Part shown: one piece after another, positions 1 through 12,787 of the stretch
How the letters are laid out: each line of letters starts with the position of its first letter
How positions within the stretch are numbered: position 1 is the first letter of the stretch
DNA from: Plecoglossus altivelis
Taxonomy: Eukaryota; Chordata; Actinopteri; Osmeriformes; Plecoglossidae
Assembly (NCBI GenBank): GCA_036571765.1
Contig: BROE01000017.1
Coordinates: 8,272,118 to 8,336,117, forward strand
Length of the DNA: 64,000 nucleotides
Direction: 5' to 3'
Notes under the pieces: generated by a model
What the model was told of the DNA's origin: nothing
The model's database searches: none
What the model saw: the letters and a program-made list of their open reading frames with translations, nothing else
Position numbers and translations under genes: made by a program

Positions 1-724
1 TATGTAAGCGCTTGTCTGCACGTGAGTTCTGAGTGTGTGTGCATGTTCTCCAGTCTGCCAGAGAGTGTGTGACACTAATTATAACGACCCTCCCCGTCCC
101 CCCTCCCTCCATCGGTGGATGGATCCGGTGACCCAAGGTGACCCATCCTTTCTGTGGGTAACAAAGAGGAAGTGAAAGAGCCATGAGATCACACACGTTT
201 AAATGAACTGGGAGGGTGTTCTCATTCATGTGATCCCCACCACAGTGCGCTGGGGAACAACAGACTGGTGATGCCGGTCATGTATGGTGGTCAGTGTATT
301 CACAGGCACCGGTGGGGATTAGAGCTCATGTTTATGTTGTTAATGAGCACTGACACAATGATATCTCGATCGTTCGTATGTGTTTTTTTACATAGTTGCA
401 AAGGGGCTCTGTCTAAGATCCAAACTTCATATTCATCCAGGAAGGATAGTATTTTGGAAGTATCGACAAACTGATGAAGAAAGTTAGAAGAGCTTCTGCT
501 ATGGGCAGCCGACCATACATTTACAAAAGTGCTCCCTTCGACAAGAGTCTAATATTAAAACACCTGATGATCAACACAACAAGCCTGTGTTTGAGCGTCA
601 GAAGGGTTCAGCAGTGGAAGAGCACCGGGACTTTGAGTTAGAGGAACAACAGTTTCCCAGCAAGCTGCTACGCCCTGCGTCATGTAACATCTCTGGGAAC
701 AAGCTATGCCAACAAGCTGCCCTC
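1..724. other. Intergenic DNA, no gene seen
   Basis: Ordinary-composition sequence. Short open frames exist but have no recognisable domain, no coherent splice context and no similarity I know. I see nothing supportable here. Confidence 0.6.
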
Positions 725-1790
725 TACCACTTCTACTCCCTCCTCCTATTCCACCATCCTTGATACCTACCTCCCTCCCTCCTCCTCTTCCTCCTCCTCC
801 TCCTCCTCCTCTTCTACCGTCCCTGATACCTCCCTCCCTCCCTCCCTCATCCTCCTCCTCCACCTCCCTCCTCCTCCACCTTCCTCCTCCTCCTCCTTCC
901 TTCCTTCCTCCTCCTCCTCCCTTCCTCCTCCCTCCTTCTCCACCTCCCTCCTCCCCCTCCTCTTCCAATGTCCCTTGCTACCTCCCTCCTTCCTCCTCCT
1001 CCTCCCTTCCTCCTCCCTCCTCCTCCTCCTCCTCATCCGTCAAGCACTGTAACATCTCCTGGGACATCCAGAGCTATGCCATACACGGCGTTTTGCCCTT
1101 ACTCACTCTTCTAACTCCCTCTCCTATTACGACCAACTTTTTCCTTGCGATACCCTTAACCTCCCCTCTCTCCTCCTCTTCCATCCTCCTCCACTCCCTC
1201 CTCCACCAGCCCCCTCCTCTCCCTCCATCACCCCTCATCCTCTCCCTCCTCCTCTCCCTTCCCTCCCTTCATCTCTCCTCCACCTCCTCCTCTTCCACTT
1301 CCTTCCTCCTCCTCCTCCTTCTTCCTCCTCCTCCTCCCATTCCACTCCCACTCCTTCTCCACCTCCCTCCTCCCCCTCGTCTCCTCTCCTTGCTCCTGCT
1401 CCTCTCTTCCTCCTCTCTCCTTCCTCCTGCCCTCCTCATATGCTCCCTCCTCGCTCCTTCGTTCCTCCTCCTCCTTCCTCTCTCCTGTCGTCCTCCTCCT
1501 TCTACTCCTCCGTCCTGCCTCTCCTTGTCCTCACCTCCTCCTCCTTCTATCCGTTCTCTCGCTCCTCTCTCTTTCCTCTCTGCCTCTCCTCTCCCTCTCT
1601 CTCTTTTCTCTTCTCTCTTTCTCTCCCCTTCTAGTTTTCTTTTTTCCTCCCTCTTTCTCTCCCCCCGCTCCCCTCCCTCCCCATCTTGCCGACCCCATCT
1701 GTCCTGTCTGTCTCTGGTTGACATGAGCTGAACAACCTCTTCCCACCCCCTGCTCTCTTCCCTCCCTCCCCCCGCCCCACCCTTCTTCTT
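725..1790. repeat. CCT/CT-rich low-complexity tract
   Basis: About 1 kb of pyrimidine-rich sequence built of CCT, CTT and TCC triplets, broken at 1040-1160 by about 120 bp of normal sequence. The triplet bias creates long Pro/Leu/Ser open frames on + and Arg/Glu/Gly frames on -. These are artefacts of composition, not genes. Confidence 0.9.
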
Positions 1791-3630
1791 GCTCACTTAG
1801 GAGGAGAAACTGACCAGCGAGAACTCAATTAGTGACACGTCTCCCTCAGTCAGGGGGTCGATAAGACAGGTTATTCAGAAAGCCTCATGGATCACGCCGG
1901 CTATGCAGCGCAAGAGAGACAAACAGAGGAGGGGGGGAGAAGAGAGAAAAGAAGAGCGAGAGAGCAAAAGCAGCATCTGCCCTCACACAGATTTGCTTAA
2001 TTGAGTTTGAATCTTGCAATTACAGAGTAATAATGCCATTTCAATGGGCTGGTGTGAAAAAGACACGGTCGCCATGGAAGTTGCTCTGCACTGTGTCTGC
2101 TAATGTCTGCCTACCCTGTGTGTGTGTGTGTGTGTGTATGTGTGTGTGCGCGTGTGCGTGTGTGTGTGTGATTGTATGTATGTGTGTGTGTGTGCATGTG
2201 ATTGTGTGCGTCTGTGCATGTGATTGCATGTGCGCGCGTGCACGTTTTCCACGAGAGAAAGAAAAAAAAAAGCGAGCGAGAGCGTGCGTGTTAGGAAAGG
2301 AGAGAGTGTGTAAAAAGGACACGGTGAATTTCCAGCGGACTTTTGGTTAAACCGAGCTTATCGAGTCCTGGATAGCCTCCTGCAGGAGACTGCTGCTGCC
2401 ACAATGACAGGATGGACGTCCGAGGCGTGATGAGAATGTCATCTTGGCGGGTGGGCTGCTGTTGGCCTTTGAGCGGTCGTCCGTAACCGACAGGATTGTG
2501 CCATTCAGAGCCTCTTGACAAGCCTTCGTCACACGTTTGTTTGTGTTTGTCGAAGGCGTTTCGGGGGGGTTAGTTGGAGGGCGAGGAGCAAGTCGAGGTC
2601 GTCTCGTCGAAGCCACGATTCGGTTTCCGATCGAGTGCAGTGTGGTAGAAGTCGACGACGACAAACGCAAAACCTCGTTTTAGCAGCGTAACCCAAATCC
2701 TGTCAGCGTGAACTTACAAAGGTCGAACTTACTGCGTTACGTTACTTAACCACACAAGGTATGTTTGGAAAGATATTCACAAAACTGTCTCTTTTGAAAG
2801 CCAAAATAGCTTTATGCGAAATGTCCACCAAGGCACCACTGGAGGTTTAGAAGTAACCATTCCTGTTTCTACCTGGCTCCATAAACAGATACATGTTGAA
2901 AATCCAAGTTTGCGCCATTTTCACAATGATTGTATTTAACTTTTCCAATCTACTCTTCGAATAACGTTGCTTCATTGCCGTCACCAGATCCAAATAAACA
3001 ATCGTCATCACCTCACAAACACAAACAAGCTCGTCAGTAGATCTACGGTAAAATACCACCTCCCATCTCCAGAAGGTTCTGTAGTAATGACAAGGCTGCC
3101 TACGTATTGAGCTTCGATACAAACAGTTCTGCAGTTTCCAAGCACACAAGCAGCTACAGCACACACAGACATCTGTGGACTGTTAAGCTCCCAGCCATCA
3201 ATCATTATTAGCGATAATGATATGTCCATTTTGACACTTCAGAACCCTGTCTCAGCAAACAGCCCTACAGAGAGGAAGTACATTGACGGAGATGGCTTTT
3301 CCCTTGATATAATTTCTGGCCACAAATTACAAAACAGAGGCAGGTATAATGCATGAAGTCAAGTTTGGTGAGGGAGAAAATGGAAAAATTTAGGGTTGTG
3401 TGCCACCCTAATGGATATCCTTGTAGCCTGGAGAAAATGGGAGGCCAATAATGTGTCCTTAATGCCTTGCAGCAGTGTTTCAAGGAAAGTATCAGAAGAC
3501 ATGTCCCCTGCCATTTCTACAAGCAATCACTTAATGGGACGGGCAAATCTGGACAAAATGGACACGGACTGCTCCATCCCAAGACTTGACAGATGGAATG
3601 AGGCTGGAACAGCTCTGGTGTGAGAGGGAA
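1791..3630. other. Intergenic DNA with a TG microsatellite
   Basis: No gene seen. Holds an imperfect TG/TGTGCG microsatellite at about 2117-2244, followed by a short purine run. The rest is non-repetitive and uninformative. Confidence 0.6.
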
Positions 3631-3635
3631 ATAAA

Positions 3636-3724
3636 ATAGGTGGAGAGGGAGAGGGGGGAGAGGGGGGAGAGAGGAGGAGAGGGAGAGAGAGAGGAGGAGA
3701 GAGAGAGGGGAGAGAGAGAAGAGG

Positions 3725-3769
<45 letters not shown>

Positions 3770-3885
3770 GAGAGAGGGAGGAGAGAGAGAAGGAAAGAGA
3801 GAGGGAGGTGAAAGAGAGGGAGAGAGAGAGAAGAGGAGAGAGAGAGAAAGAGAGATAGAAGGAGAGAGAGAGAGAGAGAGGGGGG
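3636..3885. repeat. GA-rich simple repeat
   Basis: About 250 bp of nearly pure purine, (GA)n mixed with GGA and GGGA. It generates serine/leucine-rich spurious frames on the - strand. Confidence 0.9.
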
Positions 3886-5700
3886 AAAAAAGGCAACATG
3901 CGAAGAAAAGCAAAGCTTTCACAATCCCTCCGTCCGCCACCCCCCAGTGTGCCCTGTGTTTGTGTTGAGCTTAAGTGCAGAGACAGTGACAGGAATTTCA
4001 ATTATTTAATTAGGGCGAGAAAATGAAAAGACTTAAGTGTTGTGATTTCTACAGTGTTTCATAGATCAATCTAATGTGTGCTCACATTGAAAATCAACCA
4101 ACACGGAGCGGAGGAGAGTGAAGCAGGCCTCCTTAAATGACGCAATTAAAATGGCAAATTAGTTTCTTGATATATTCATTTAAGTGGTTAAGTGGAAGGG
4201 ATGTTTCCCTGTCCGCTGTGCTCGGGCTCGTAGGCAGGGAGAAGGACGCCAGTCTGCCTGCTCTTATGATTAGACTCGCTGCTTAAATGCTGAGAAAACT
4301 CTGAAAGCACTTGCCGTGCAAATTAGCCATCCGAAGGCTTCAAAAATTCAATTCTAAAGAGTTGATTTAGTCATTTAGGCAAAGCGTGGTTTGAGCTGGA
4401 AGGATTGAGAGACATTTTTCGATAGCTTTTAGAGGCCATTTCCATCAGGGGGGTTTTGTGGATTTTCTGCAGCGTAGGATAGACCCAGAGAGTGAGGTTA
4501 AATGATTCAATATTCTGCCGTCACCTTGGTATAATAAAGGAAATACAAGTTGATACGTAACCACGAAAGCATTAAAAAAACGTCTTAATAACAAGAGAAT
4601 GGGGGTTAACTATGTTTCTCTGCAACATTACGTGTTGGATATAATAAGTAAATTTAAAATAAAGATGTATAATACATACATATATATTTATATAAAAGAT
4701 ATCAAGTCTGCTTGGCATAGTAATATCGGAAATGATGTTGGGGGGTAATATTCACCTACCCAAACCAAACGGCATTAACTGAAATTCCCCCGTATTAATT
4801 CCAAGTCAAAAGATGCAGCAGTATTGTACAACCTTGTTCTTGTCTGTGTAGATAGACCAGGGAAATATTCCCTTAACTGACTCAGTTCTTTACAGTCTCT
4901 GTACAGTCAAGTACCGTCAAGTATCTTTACTGATAACGCTAGTAAAGTAAAACTAATAGATAGTAAATACTACGTACTACTGTGGTAAACGATACGTTGT
5001 GCGTGGCTAGAAATCTCCGCCAACGTTGCCAGTGAAGGTGTGAGGGGTCGAGCACATGATGCAAAGGGAAAGCTTCCGGTGAACCCTCCTAAATCAGTTT
5101 GCACTCCCTTGAACCCTAGATAACACTACACATCCCCTAAACACAGTTTGACTTCCGTGACAACTTGTAGCACAAAAACACAGTAACCTTAGTCTCCGAC
5201 GCGACTACATTGTTGTATTTTTAGGGTTGCAAACGTAGCTCTGTGGCGTTTAACATCACCTTAAATGTAAAGCGCTCAAAACAACAACAAAAAAAAACAA
5301 AAAAACAAACCGATTGTTTCCGGGGGAGGGACATTCACGTTGACTACCCCTCTCACTTCTTAACTACGCCCATACGTAAACGTGTGCTTTCCATAACAAA
5401 ATTCTCCCCCCCGTCTAAAAAGCTGGATGGCTTTGAGAGAGAAGGCCTCGCTCTGCCATCACAGAGGGTTATTGTCCACTTTGATGGTACGGTAGCAGAT
5501 AGAAAAGCCCAGTGTGCTGCTCGGGAGAGATGGAAGGAAATAGGCGGTGGTCTATAAAAATGAAGTTAGAACTAAGTATACCACTCACAGGCCAGGGAGA
5601 GGACTCCAGGTTTCTGGGGGCATTTTGTTGTTGTCAATTGGGCTGAGCAACTTGCTGTAATGATAATAATGGGACCACTCTTCGCCTTTCATCTTTGGAA
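3886..5700. other. Intergenic DNA, possible conserved non-coding block
   Basis: No coding signal. The stretch 3990-4500 is free of simple repeats and carries several ATTA/TAAT homeodomain-type cores in a balanced background, as vertebrate conserved non-coding elements often do. 4500-5600 is AT-rich and unremarkable. Conservation itself cannot be seen from one sequence. Confidence 0.35.
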
Positions 5701-5705
5701 CAAGT

Positions 5706-5753
5706 CTGTGTGTGCGAGTGTGTGTGTGTGTGCGTGTGTGTGTGTGTGTGTGA

Positions 5754-5786
<33 letters not shown>

Positions 5787-5797
5787 TGTGTGTGTGT
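5706..5797. repeat. TG/GA compound microsatellite
   Basis: A (TG)n run with GCG and GAG interruptions passes into (GA)n and back to (TG)n. Simple tandem repeat, no coding content. Confidence 0.9.
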
Positions 5798-8095
5798 CAC
5801 AGGGAGTGAAAGGCACAAAAGGAGAGAGGAAAATAAAGTATAATGGACTTAATATGGAGACAAGACAGAGGAACAAACAGCCCATGTTGTAATTATCCAA
5901 GTGTCGACTCCAGCCTGGCGTTTACAGATGCAGTGACAGTCTACTTTGTGCTCCTGTTGTGATGGCATGAATAGTTTAGATGCTTGATGTAGTTTGTGTG
6001 CTTTTGGCCATTTACTGGAGGACAGCATCATTTGATCGGTGGTTTAATAGATCTCCGTGTGTATTACTGTCATCTCAACAATCACCAGGCCAACTTATCT
6101 GTTGACTGATTTGGAACTTTTACAAAGCACGTGGCACAATTTATAAAATTCTACAAACATTAAAAAATCCAAAACATCTACACCCAAAATGTTTCAACGT
6201 TGTTCAGAGAACCAAGACAAGGATTCATCTTTTCCGTGACTGTTTGTTTTGAAAAGTGCGTTTTTTTACCAGTAGTGTTTGAACTGCAGCTTGTTTAACG
6301 CCTCATCTGATTCGAACTATGAGCATTTCAGCCTTCAATCGAAAGCGACCTGTCATCAGTATTACTTGAAACCTCCCAGCGTTCAGTCGTTTCTGTTTTT
6401 TCAGCAGATTCCCAACCGACAAAACTACTCCCCTCTGATTGGCTCCCTGTCCTCACTATCCCTTTGTCCTCATCATTCGTTTGTTAGCGGTCGTTTGCCT
6501 TTTCGCCCACGCCGACGCTAGCACTGTTAGCCTACCTGAAATCTGCCTGTCCTGGCACTATAGAGGCCTTGTGTATTGCTAGGCAACTCAACTTTACAAC
6601 AGTCACTACAGTACTCTCCTAAAAGCGATCGATCGAGGTAAGGGTTTCACGTGTGGCGTGTTCTGACTGTACTAGAAAACATCTGTATGGGAATGAGTGT
6701 TGTTTCAGATCAGTTTGATCAGTTCGAAAGGTTATGCTGAGAGTGCTTCCGAGTGTGTCAGAGCAGCACAGAATATCTGATGTCAGTTGTCATTGTTGTT
6801 AAAAAAAACTTTTTTAACCCATCAGCGTTTGCCAACTCTATCCAAAGCCAGTTTACGATCTTAATAAGTGAATCTTCAACTAGGCCCTTTTGAATAAAAC
6901 AACCTTGACTTTGAAACGTACGAATACTCAGACACAAAAAGTAGAACTACCTTCATTATTGAAACAGAACATTACAAATGTTTTTGCTCATGGTACATGC
7001 TGTGTGACAATCATTGTCATCATTTGGTGAAAAAGGTGCGATGAAATCTATTGGAAACCATCTACAAATGTAAGAGAACCTGTAGATTTCTTTATGCATA
7101 ATCTTTCTATTAAATTCTAGATCTATTTTCCCCCTCCCAGAGACAATACATACTTGTGCTACGATCGCTAGTCACGGCATCTAAAATGTTAAAACTACAA
7201 GGGAGTATGTATGTATGTCAAACCTGTACTGTACAGCCAATAACCCAGAAGTGTTTGTGTTGCCCTCTTCTGGCATACAATAATGTACAGTTTTCCAAGC
7301 GGAACATTTCACTGATATTCCAGAGGAAATCTCTGTTCTTGGTAATGTAGACACAGGTATTGCTAAAAAGGATATTGGGAATTAGTCACTGGAAGAGAAT
7401 GTCTGAATGCGATTTCATGGTTCACGTTAAATGGAATTAATTTGTGGGTTATGCCTGTATTGGTCTAAACATGATTGTAATCCTTGCATGATTCTGCTCT
7501 GAGTCAAACCTTTCAGCAAAACAGCCAAATCTGTACAGAATTTAAAGACATTATTACAAACGTTCTCATTCATGTCTGAATGTCTGTAGGTTACAGAATG
7601 TATATTTACACGTATATGTATTTAATATTACTATTTAATATTTAATATAACTCTTCAAAACATAGTTGGGCCAAATTTAAGATATACCAGGACTCCAAAA
7701 AAAAAAAGTATTTCAGTGGGAGGAAAAAAAAGGAAAAGAAATTGAAAAAAACCAACAACAAATAAAAAGAGATGAGAAGGTTGTTGTCTGTTAGACAACA
7801 ATGCTTTCAGGTGGAACAATGGCCGATATATGTTTCAAATATCAAAGTTGACTTTTCCCTCGATCCTGAGGTGAGGTTTTCCAGCAGGGTACAAAGTACC
7901 GTGAGCATCAGCTTCGACTGATCTCCCAGAGAACAAAGTCCTCTCTGGACTCCCACCTGCGACCCTGAAGCTCAACCCACTGGAAATAATGTGTTCATTA
8001 CAATGCAATTACCAACTCTTACACCCTCTCTCCCTGAAGAGTGTGTGTGAGGAGAGAGAGGCAGCATCTGACCCCTGATGCTAAGTGACCTTATG
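5798..8095. other. Intergenic DNA upstream of lim2
   Basis: No gene seen. Mostly AT-rich unique sequence with short A-rich runs near 7700-7760. The lim2 promoter and a possible non-coding first exon would lie in or before this stretch, but I cannot place them. Confidence 0.5.
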
Positions 8096-8463
8096 TTTGT
8101 GTGTGTCTGTCTGTGTGTGCGCGCTTGTGTTTGTGTGTGTCTGTCTGTGTGTGCGCGCTTGTGTTTGTGTGTGTCTGTGTGTGTGCTTATGTTTGTGTGT
8201 GTCTGTGTGCGCGCTTGTGTTTGTGTGTGTCTGTCTGTGTGAGTGCGTGTGTGTCTGTGTGTGTGTGTGCTTGTGTGTGTTTGTGCGTGTCTGTATGTGT
8301 GCTTGTGTGTGTGCGTGTCTGTGTGTGTGCTTGTGTGTGTGTGTGTGTGCTTGTGTTTGTGTGTGTCTGTGTGTGTCTGTGTGTGTGTGCGTGTCTGTAT
8401 GTGTGCACGTGTGTCTGTGTGCTTGTGTACGTGTGCGCGTGTGCACGTGTGCGTGTGTGTGTG
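8096..8463. repeat. TG-type microsatellite next to lim2 exon
   Basis: About 370 bp of imperfect (TG)n with regular TGTCTG, TGCGCGCTTG and TTTG variants. It ends about 10 bp before the probable splice acceptor of the first lim2 coding exon. It creates long Cys/Val frames on + and His/Thr frames on -, all spurious. Confidence 0.92.
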
Positions 8464-8482
8464 CCACCCTTGCAGGTGCAGG

Positions 8483-8657
8483 ATGTACAGTTTCATGGGC
8501 GGAGGGCTGTTCTGTGCGGGCGTGGGGAACATCCTCTTGATCGTTTCCACGGCAACTGATTATTGGATGCAGTACCGGCACTCCAACAACCACATGCATC
8601 AGGGACTGTGGAGATACTGCATGCCGGGAAAATGCTTCACGCACAACGACAGCATCG
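8483..8657 (+). CDS. lim2: lim2 coding exon 1 (residues 1-58)
   Basis: Begins at the ATG and ends before GTAAGG. Encodes the first membrane helix and the extracellular loop with the GLW-Cys-Cys signature. Probable exon start is 8476, after an AG acceptor that follows the TG repeat. Confidence 0.93.
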
Positions 8658-10448
8658 GTAAGGACGGCCATGCCAGTACCCGACAGAGCTGGCAGGAGGA
8701 TATTTTAACGTCCAGAAGTAGAGCAAATCTCTGGGCTGTTTGCCTGTGTGTCTCAACACCGCTTTCTTACTCAGAGTGTTTCAGGCTGTTTTTGCAACTT
8801 CAGAATTTTTTTTTTTTTTTTTTTTTTAAAGGATAAATGTTTACAGTCGGTGTCTACGGCTTTTCAAAATTAACATCTGAGTTTTGGTGTCTGTGTTGAG
8901 AGGATGGCTAAGGTTTGTTTTCAAGTGACAAAAAGACGTTTTAAAATAACTTTTAACGGCGGTTAAATGTGTATTTCTAAATTTTTTTTAAAGGGACGTC
9001 AGATTTGCCTTTTCCCCCCCAAAGTGTGCGAGACACATCCCACCCGTGTAACAATGAAAGCATGAACCTCTGATGTAGAGACTGACCCCAAACGCATCAT
9101 CCGACCTTTGACCTTTCATCCCACAGCACACCTGGATGCCACCCGCGCCCTCATGATCCTTGCTCTGCTGGCGTGTTTCATGGGAATCATCATCGGCATC
9201 ATGGCCTTCATACATTACTCCTCCTTCGACAGGTTCGATAAAACCTTTGCTGCAGGCATACTGTTCTTCATCTCATGTAAGTTGGGTTTCACTGTTGTCT
9301 AGTTCGATGTTCTCTCTCATGAACACATATTAAAGCTTTCCTAATACCAAACCTAATAGATAGATGTTTTTTGAACTGCCAGGTGACCATTTATTTCGCA
9401 GGCTTCTTCGTGTTTTTAGCGATGGCTGTGTACACCGGCGTGACGATAAACTACTACGGTAAACGCTACGGCAACTGGCGCTTCTCCTGGTCGTACATCA
9501 TTGGCTGGGTGTCAGTGGTGCTCACCTTCTTTTCAGGTAAGTGCAACGAAGACAAGACATAATCGGTTCCATTCTACTCTACAAAACATTTTTTTATTTT
9601 ATATTTGGACTCCTGAACGGCGCTGTAGGACGGCTGAGATATGGTGACGTTGCCCTGTGCCTTGTAAATAAATATTGTGTCTTGACTATGCCTGCCTGAA
9701 TACTGCCATGATCAAATAATAACTATAATAATAACTCAGAACACATAGCAAACTGCCATTTCAGCATGCTTATTATTAAAAGCTATTTGAATTGTGCAGC
9801 ATCGATTTCAATGTTGCTTGGCTCCTCAACGTGGCCAATCAACTACAACACGGTAAAACTCTTAAAGTTAGAATAAGATATGTTACTGAGAAGCACGGTC
9901 CCATTCGCTCAATAAGGAACTTCCAATCTTGATAACAAACAAACGGAATGTTTGACGGTGATGTCAAACAATTATGACATATGAGCATAGTTATAGTTAT
10001 GTAATAAACACGACCAATCATTAAGGGATATCCTGCCTAGTGATTGGATAGGCTACCTTTCTGTCAAACTACCTACCTGCATGCCACTGACCCTCCACTC
10101 AATTCTGGTTCCTGTAGTTTAGTGGGAGGGGCTTTGAAGGGAATAGGTGGGATATTTTGCTGTGAATCATGTCAAAAATAAGCTAAAATAGCTAGCATCA
10201 CTCAACGAAACCTACCCTGCTTTTAAAGCCTGACAGCTGGTATGCCAACAGTCCACATCTATACTTAGTCTAATGTCAATGACAAATGTGATGGTACACA
10301 ATTTATTGATTTATGTTGCCATGACGAAGTGTAAATTAATGATTATGACTCTCTACCTCACTCTCTCTCACTCTCTCTCTTTCCAGGTATCTTCTATATG
10401 TGTGCCTACAGGATGCATGAGTGCCCGCGAAACACCAACTCTCATTAG
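8483..10448 (+). CDS. lim2: Lens fibre membrane intrinsic protein (LIM2/MP20), 4 coding exons
   Basis: Coding exons 8483-8657, 9127-9276, 9402-9536 and 10387-10448 join to 522 nt (173 residues plus stop), the same length as mammalian LIM2 as I recall it. Every intron is GT-AG and all phases agree (each junction splits a codon after its first base). LIM2 is a four-helix PMP22/claudin-family membrane protein of lens fibre cells, tied to fibre cell contacts and lens clarity. Visible: the conserved start MYSFMGGGLFC; helices near residues 4-25, 66-88, 100-122 and 138-160; the family signature Trp28, Gly-Leu-Trp 41-43, Cys46 and Cys51 in the first extracellular loop; and a WRFSWSYIIGW block at 134-144. 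No frame break or missing key residue was seen. The start is the family start. A likely acceptor (ends at 8475) precedes the ATG by 7 nt, so a non-coding first exon is expected upstream but not located. Confidence 0.95.
9127..9276 (+). CDS. lim2: lim2 coding exon 2
   Basis: Acceptor AG at 9125-9126, donor GTAAGT at 9277. Encodes the second helix (ILALLACFMGIIIGIM) and the start of the third. Confidence 0.93.
9402..9536 (+). CDS. lim2: lim2 coding exon 3
   Basis: Acceptor TTTCGCAG just before 9402, donor GTAAGT at 9537. Encodes the rest of helix three, the second extracellular loop and most of helix four. Confidence 0.93.
10387..10448 (+). CDS. lim2: lim2 coding exon 4 and stop
   Basis: A CT-rich tract at about 10350-10384 followed by CAG gives a strong acceptor. 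The exon encodes GIFYMCAYRMHEC and a short polar tail, ending at TAG 10446-10448. Confidence 0.92.
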
Positions 10449-10576
10449 AACACTGATATGGCATCATAATGTATTATGATCAGAGCCAATCAGAGTGGTC
10501 CTCTGCATTCGAAAGTCAATATGTTCCAACTGTCTCCTGCTGGAACGGAAAGGGCTCGAGATTTTCAAATGATTCC

Positions 10577-10582
10577 AATAAA
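10577..10582 (+). promoter_or_regulatory. Probable lim2 polyadenylation signal
   Basis: AATAAA lies 129 nt past the lim2 stop, with T-rich sequence about 25-45 nt downstream, as expected for a cleavage site. The short 3' UTR is an inference. Confidence 0.55.
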
Positions 10583-10599
10583 AACAGTTGGGGGAACCC

Positions 10600-12540
10600 A
10601 TCTTGTGATTTATTTCCATTTTGTATTAAATGCGCATTCCATGAAAAGAGAACTTTGATATCTCATGACATCAATAATAACCATCTGCTGTCTATTTGGA
10701 TCACTTAAGTTTGTACAACCGAGGACAATGACGTTGAACGTCGAGGTTTGCTGGTACATTAATAATAAGGCTTTGCAATTCAAGCCAAAGTTGGAAATCA
10801 AATTCTTTAATATTTTCATGGACATGTTGTCATGTATTTTTGCAACAAAAATTTCAAGTAATTACTTTTCAATGGTGTAAAATACTTATGACTAAAATCA
10901 GTAAGATTGGAGATGGGTTTCTATCTGGTACAATCCCTGTCTTAAAAAAAAGGACGAATATGGTGATGGCCAGGAACATTTGCTTCATAAAAATCAGCAA
11001 AAATGAACGTGATGAGCAGAAAATGCTTCGAAAAAATTAAAACACCGGCTTTTGTGTCGGACTATATGCATTCGATTGAACGAATTTTCGCTATTGACAA
11101 AAGATCAATGACTACAGTTTGACAGACAAAAAAAACGACTTGGTTAGTTTGAGGCTTCACAAGCCTCTTACCGAAATGTCCCACTTCACATTGACGCACG
11201 GCCTCTCTGGATTCGTATTTTACTTGATGAAATGGCTGTTAAAAGCCGCTTAACGCCACCTTAAGAACAGCTCCCATTTACTATCCGCGCAAAGACGATT
11301 TCGTCACCATTTGTTCATTTACTTTCTAATTCACCTCTAAAAGCAACTAGTTATCCCGATGTTCTCTATAAGAGGGATTGGACTACAGGTTGATACAACT
11401 TTGAAGCCGTCTCAATTTAGCAAAAAAGACCACTACTTGAGTTTTTGAGCTTTAGCTTCATACATGAAATAGTTTTACTTTTGGCACAGAAAAAAATGCT
11501 GTATCATAAAACACAATGCAGTTATAAATGCACTGAAATATAGTGCATTCGACGGGGATTCAAGTAGGCTAGATAAACCAGGACAGAGACAGTCCTGTAG
11601 AACCGCACCACTGTGCCCAAGTCTGTCATACTTCCAAGTTCATTAAACTCGTGATAAATTGCGCTTGGAGTCACCGCAAGGTGCACATCTATTTAACTTA
11701 TACAAGCTCATACAAATGGAGGACATGTTTTAGATTTGGCACAGTAATGTACTTTCGTGCGTAATTGAATCCAGTAATTAATTTGTTCAGTCCACCTGAT
11801 GGAAATTCTGTCCTTATGCCCAAGGAGTACCACTTCCGCTTTAAAATCATCTTTAATTGCCTAATAGCATTGCAGCGAGAATTCTGCTTACATTAAGACA
11901 CTTTCACATTATCTAGAGTGATTGGAAATGTGATGACAACACGATATCAACAAATTACTGCTTCCGTCGTCTAAATGGCGCAGGAGAAGGCACTTGTACT
12001 GTCCCAGATTTTAATACCAACAATTACAGCTAATTTGGGGCGGAATTACCAGATAGACGTGTTATCCCCTTGCGACACATCCGGCCGATAACACAAAATA
12101 ACGCAGTGAACATCACTGTCCCTTCAAAACTTTCCCTCGACAAGGAATACCATCAAATGTGGCCTACAAGACAACAATTTATTAAACGGGATTATTTTTT
12201 CATAAAAGTAGTCTTTTATCGAGTAACTGTCCCATCATGTGTAAAGAATTAGGCGGCGCCTAGCAGAGGTCGTTGAAGCAACACACCAGAAAAACGTCTT
12301 TTATCATTTTAGAAACAGTGTACGTTGAAGAAAACGTGTTGTAGACGACATTAGTATGTTTCAATCCGGCACCATCTTCGATCCTCTTAACGTCCATGGA
12401 AAAGGAAGCGAATGAAATCAAGTTGGACTAAGGCGCAGTTGGAACCAACTGACAGGCGCACTCTCCTGGGAAAGGCGTGTTCACTACCGTCGCGAGCGGC
12501 CCTCCCTCTCCGTTGCCGTCACTCTAAATTAATCCATATG
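10600..12540. other. lim2-bsx intergenic DNA
   Basis: No gene seen; small frames on both strands have no support. 11800-12260 is repeat-free with balanced composition and is the part most likely to hold upstream bsx control elements (inference). Confidence 0.45.
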
Positions 12541-12553
12541 ACACTAATTCTAT

Positions 12554-12633
12554 TCCCCGCCCCACCGTCGTGCCATTGGCTGATTACAAATCAATTTGCC
12601 TATCTGCCACTGTCACTATCCTTGGATAAATAG
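12554..12633 (+). promoter_or_regulatory. Putative bsx core promoter
   Basis: In order: a GC-box-like CCCCGCCCC at about 12556-12564, an inverted CCAAT box (ATTGG, 12575-12579) and a TATA-like GATAAATAG at 12625-12633. They lie 155-235 nt before the bsx ATG with plausible spacing. An AGTAATCTACCT 12-mer occurs twice (about 12631 and 12663). The elements are directly visible; promoter function is inferred. Confidence 0.5.
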
Positions 12634-12787
12634 TAATCTACCTCCCACTGAATTAATAGTAGAGTAATCTACCTGGCTGTATACTAGCTGACACACAGTC
12701 TACCACCAGGCGCTTGAGACATCAGAAGGAGGCAACACGTTTGCAAAACATTACCAACATCTTACGGACACAAGTTGGTTCAAAAAT

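Noticed and set aside
706..1731. 341-codon Pro/Leu/Ser-rich open frame
   Set aside because: It is a translation of a CCT-rich triplet repeat; the opposite strand is just as open. No domain, no splice structure.
3531..4001. Ser/Leu frames of 137 and 156 codons on -
   Set aside because: Artefact of the (GA)n repeat.
8081..8671. Long His/Thr and Cys/Val frames of 150-197 codons
   Set aside because: They are produced by the TG/CA microsatellite and run into the real lim2 exon only by chance.
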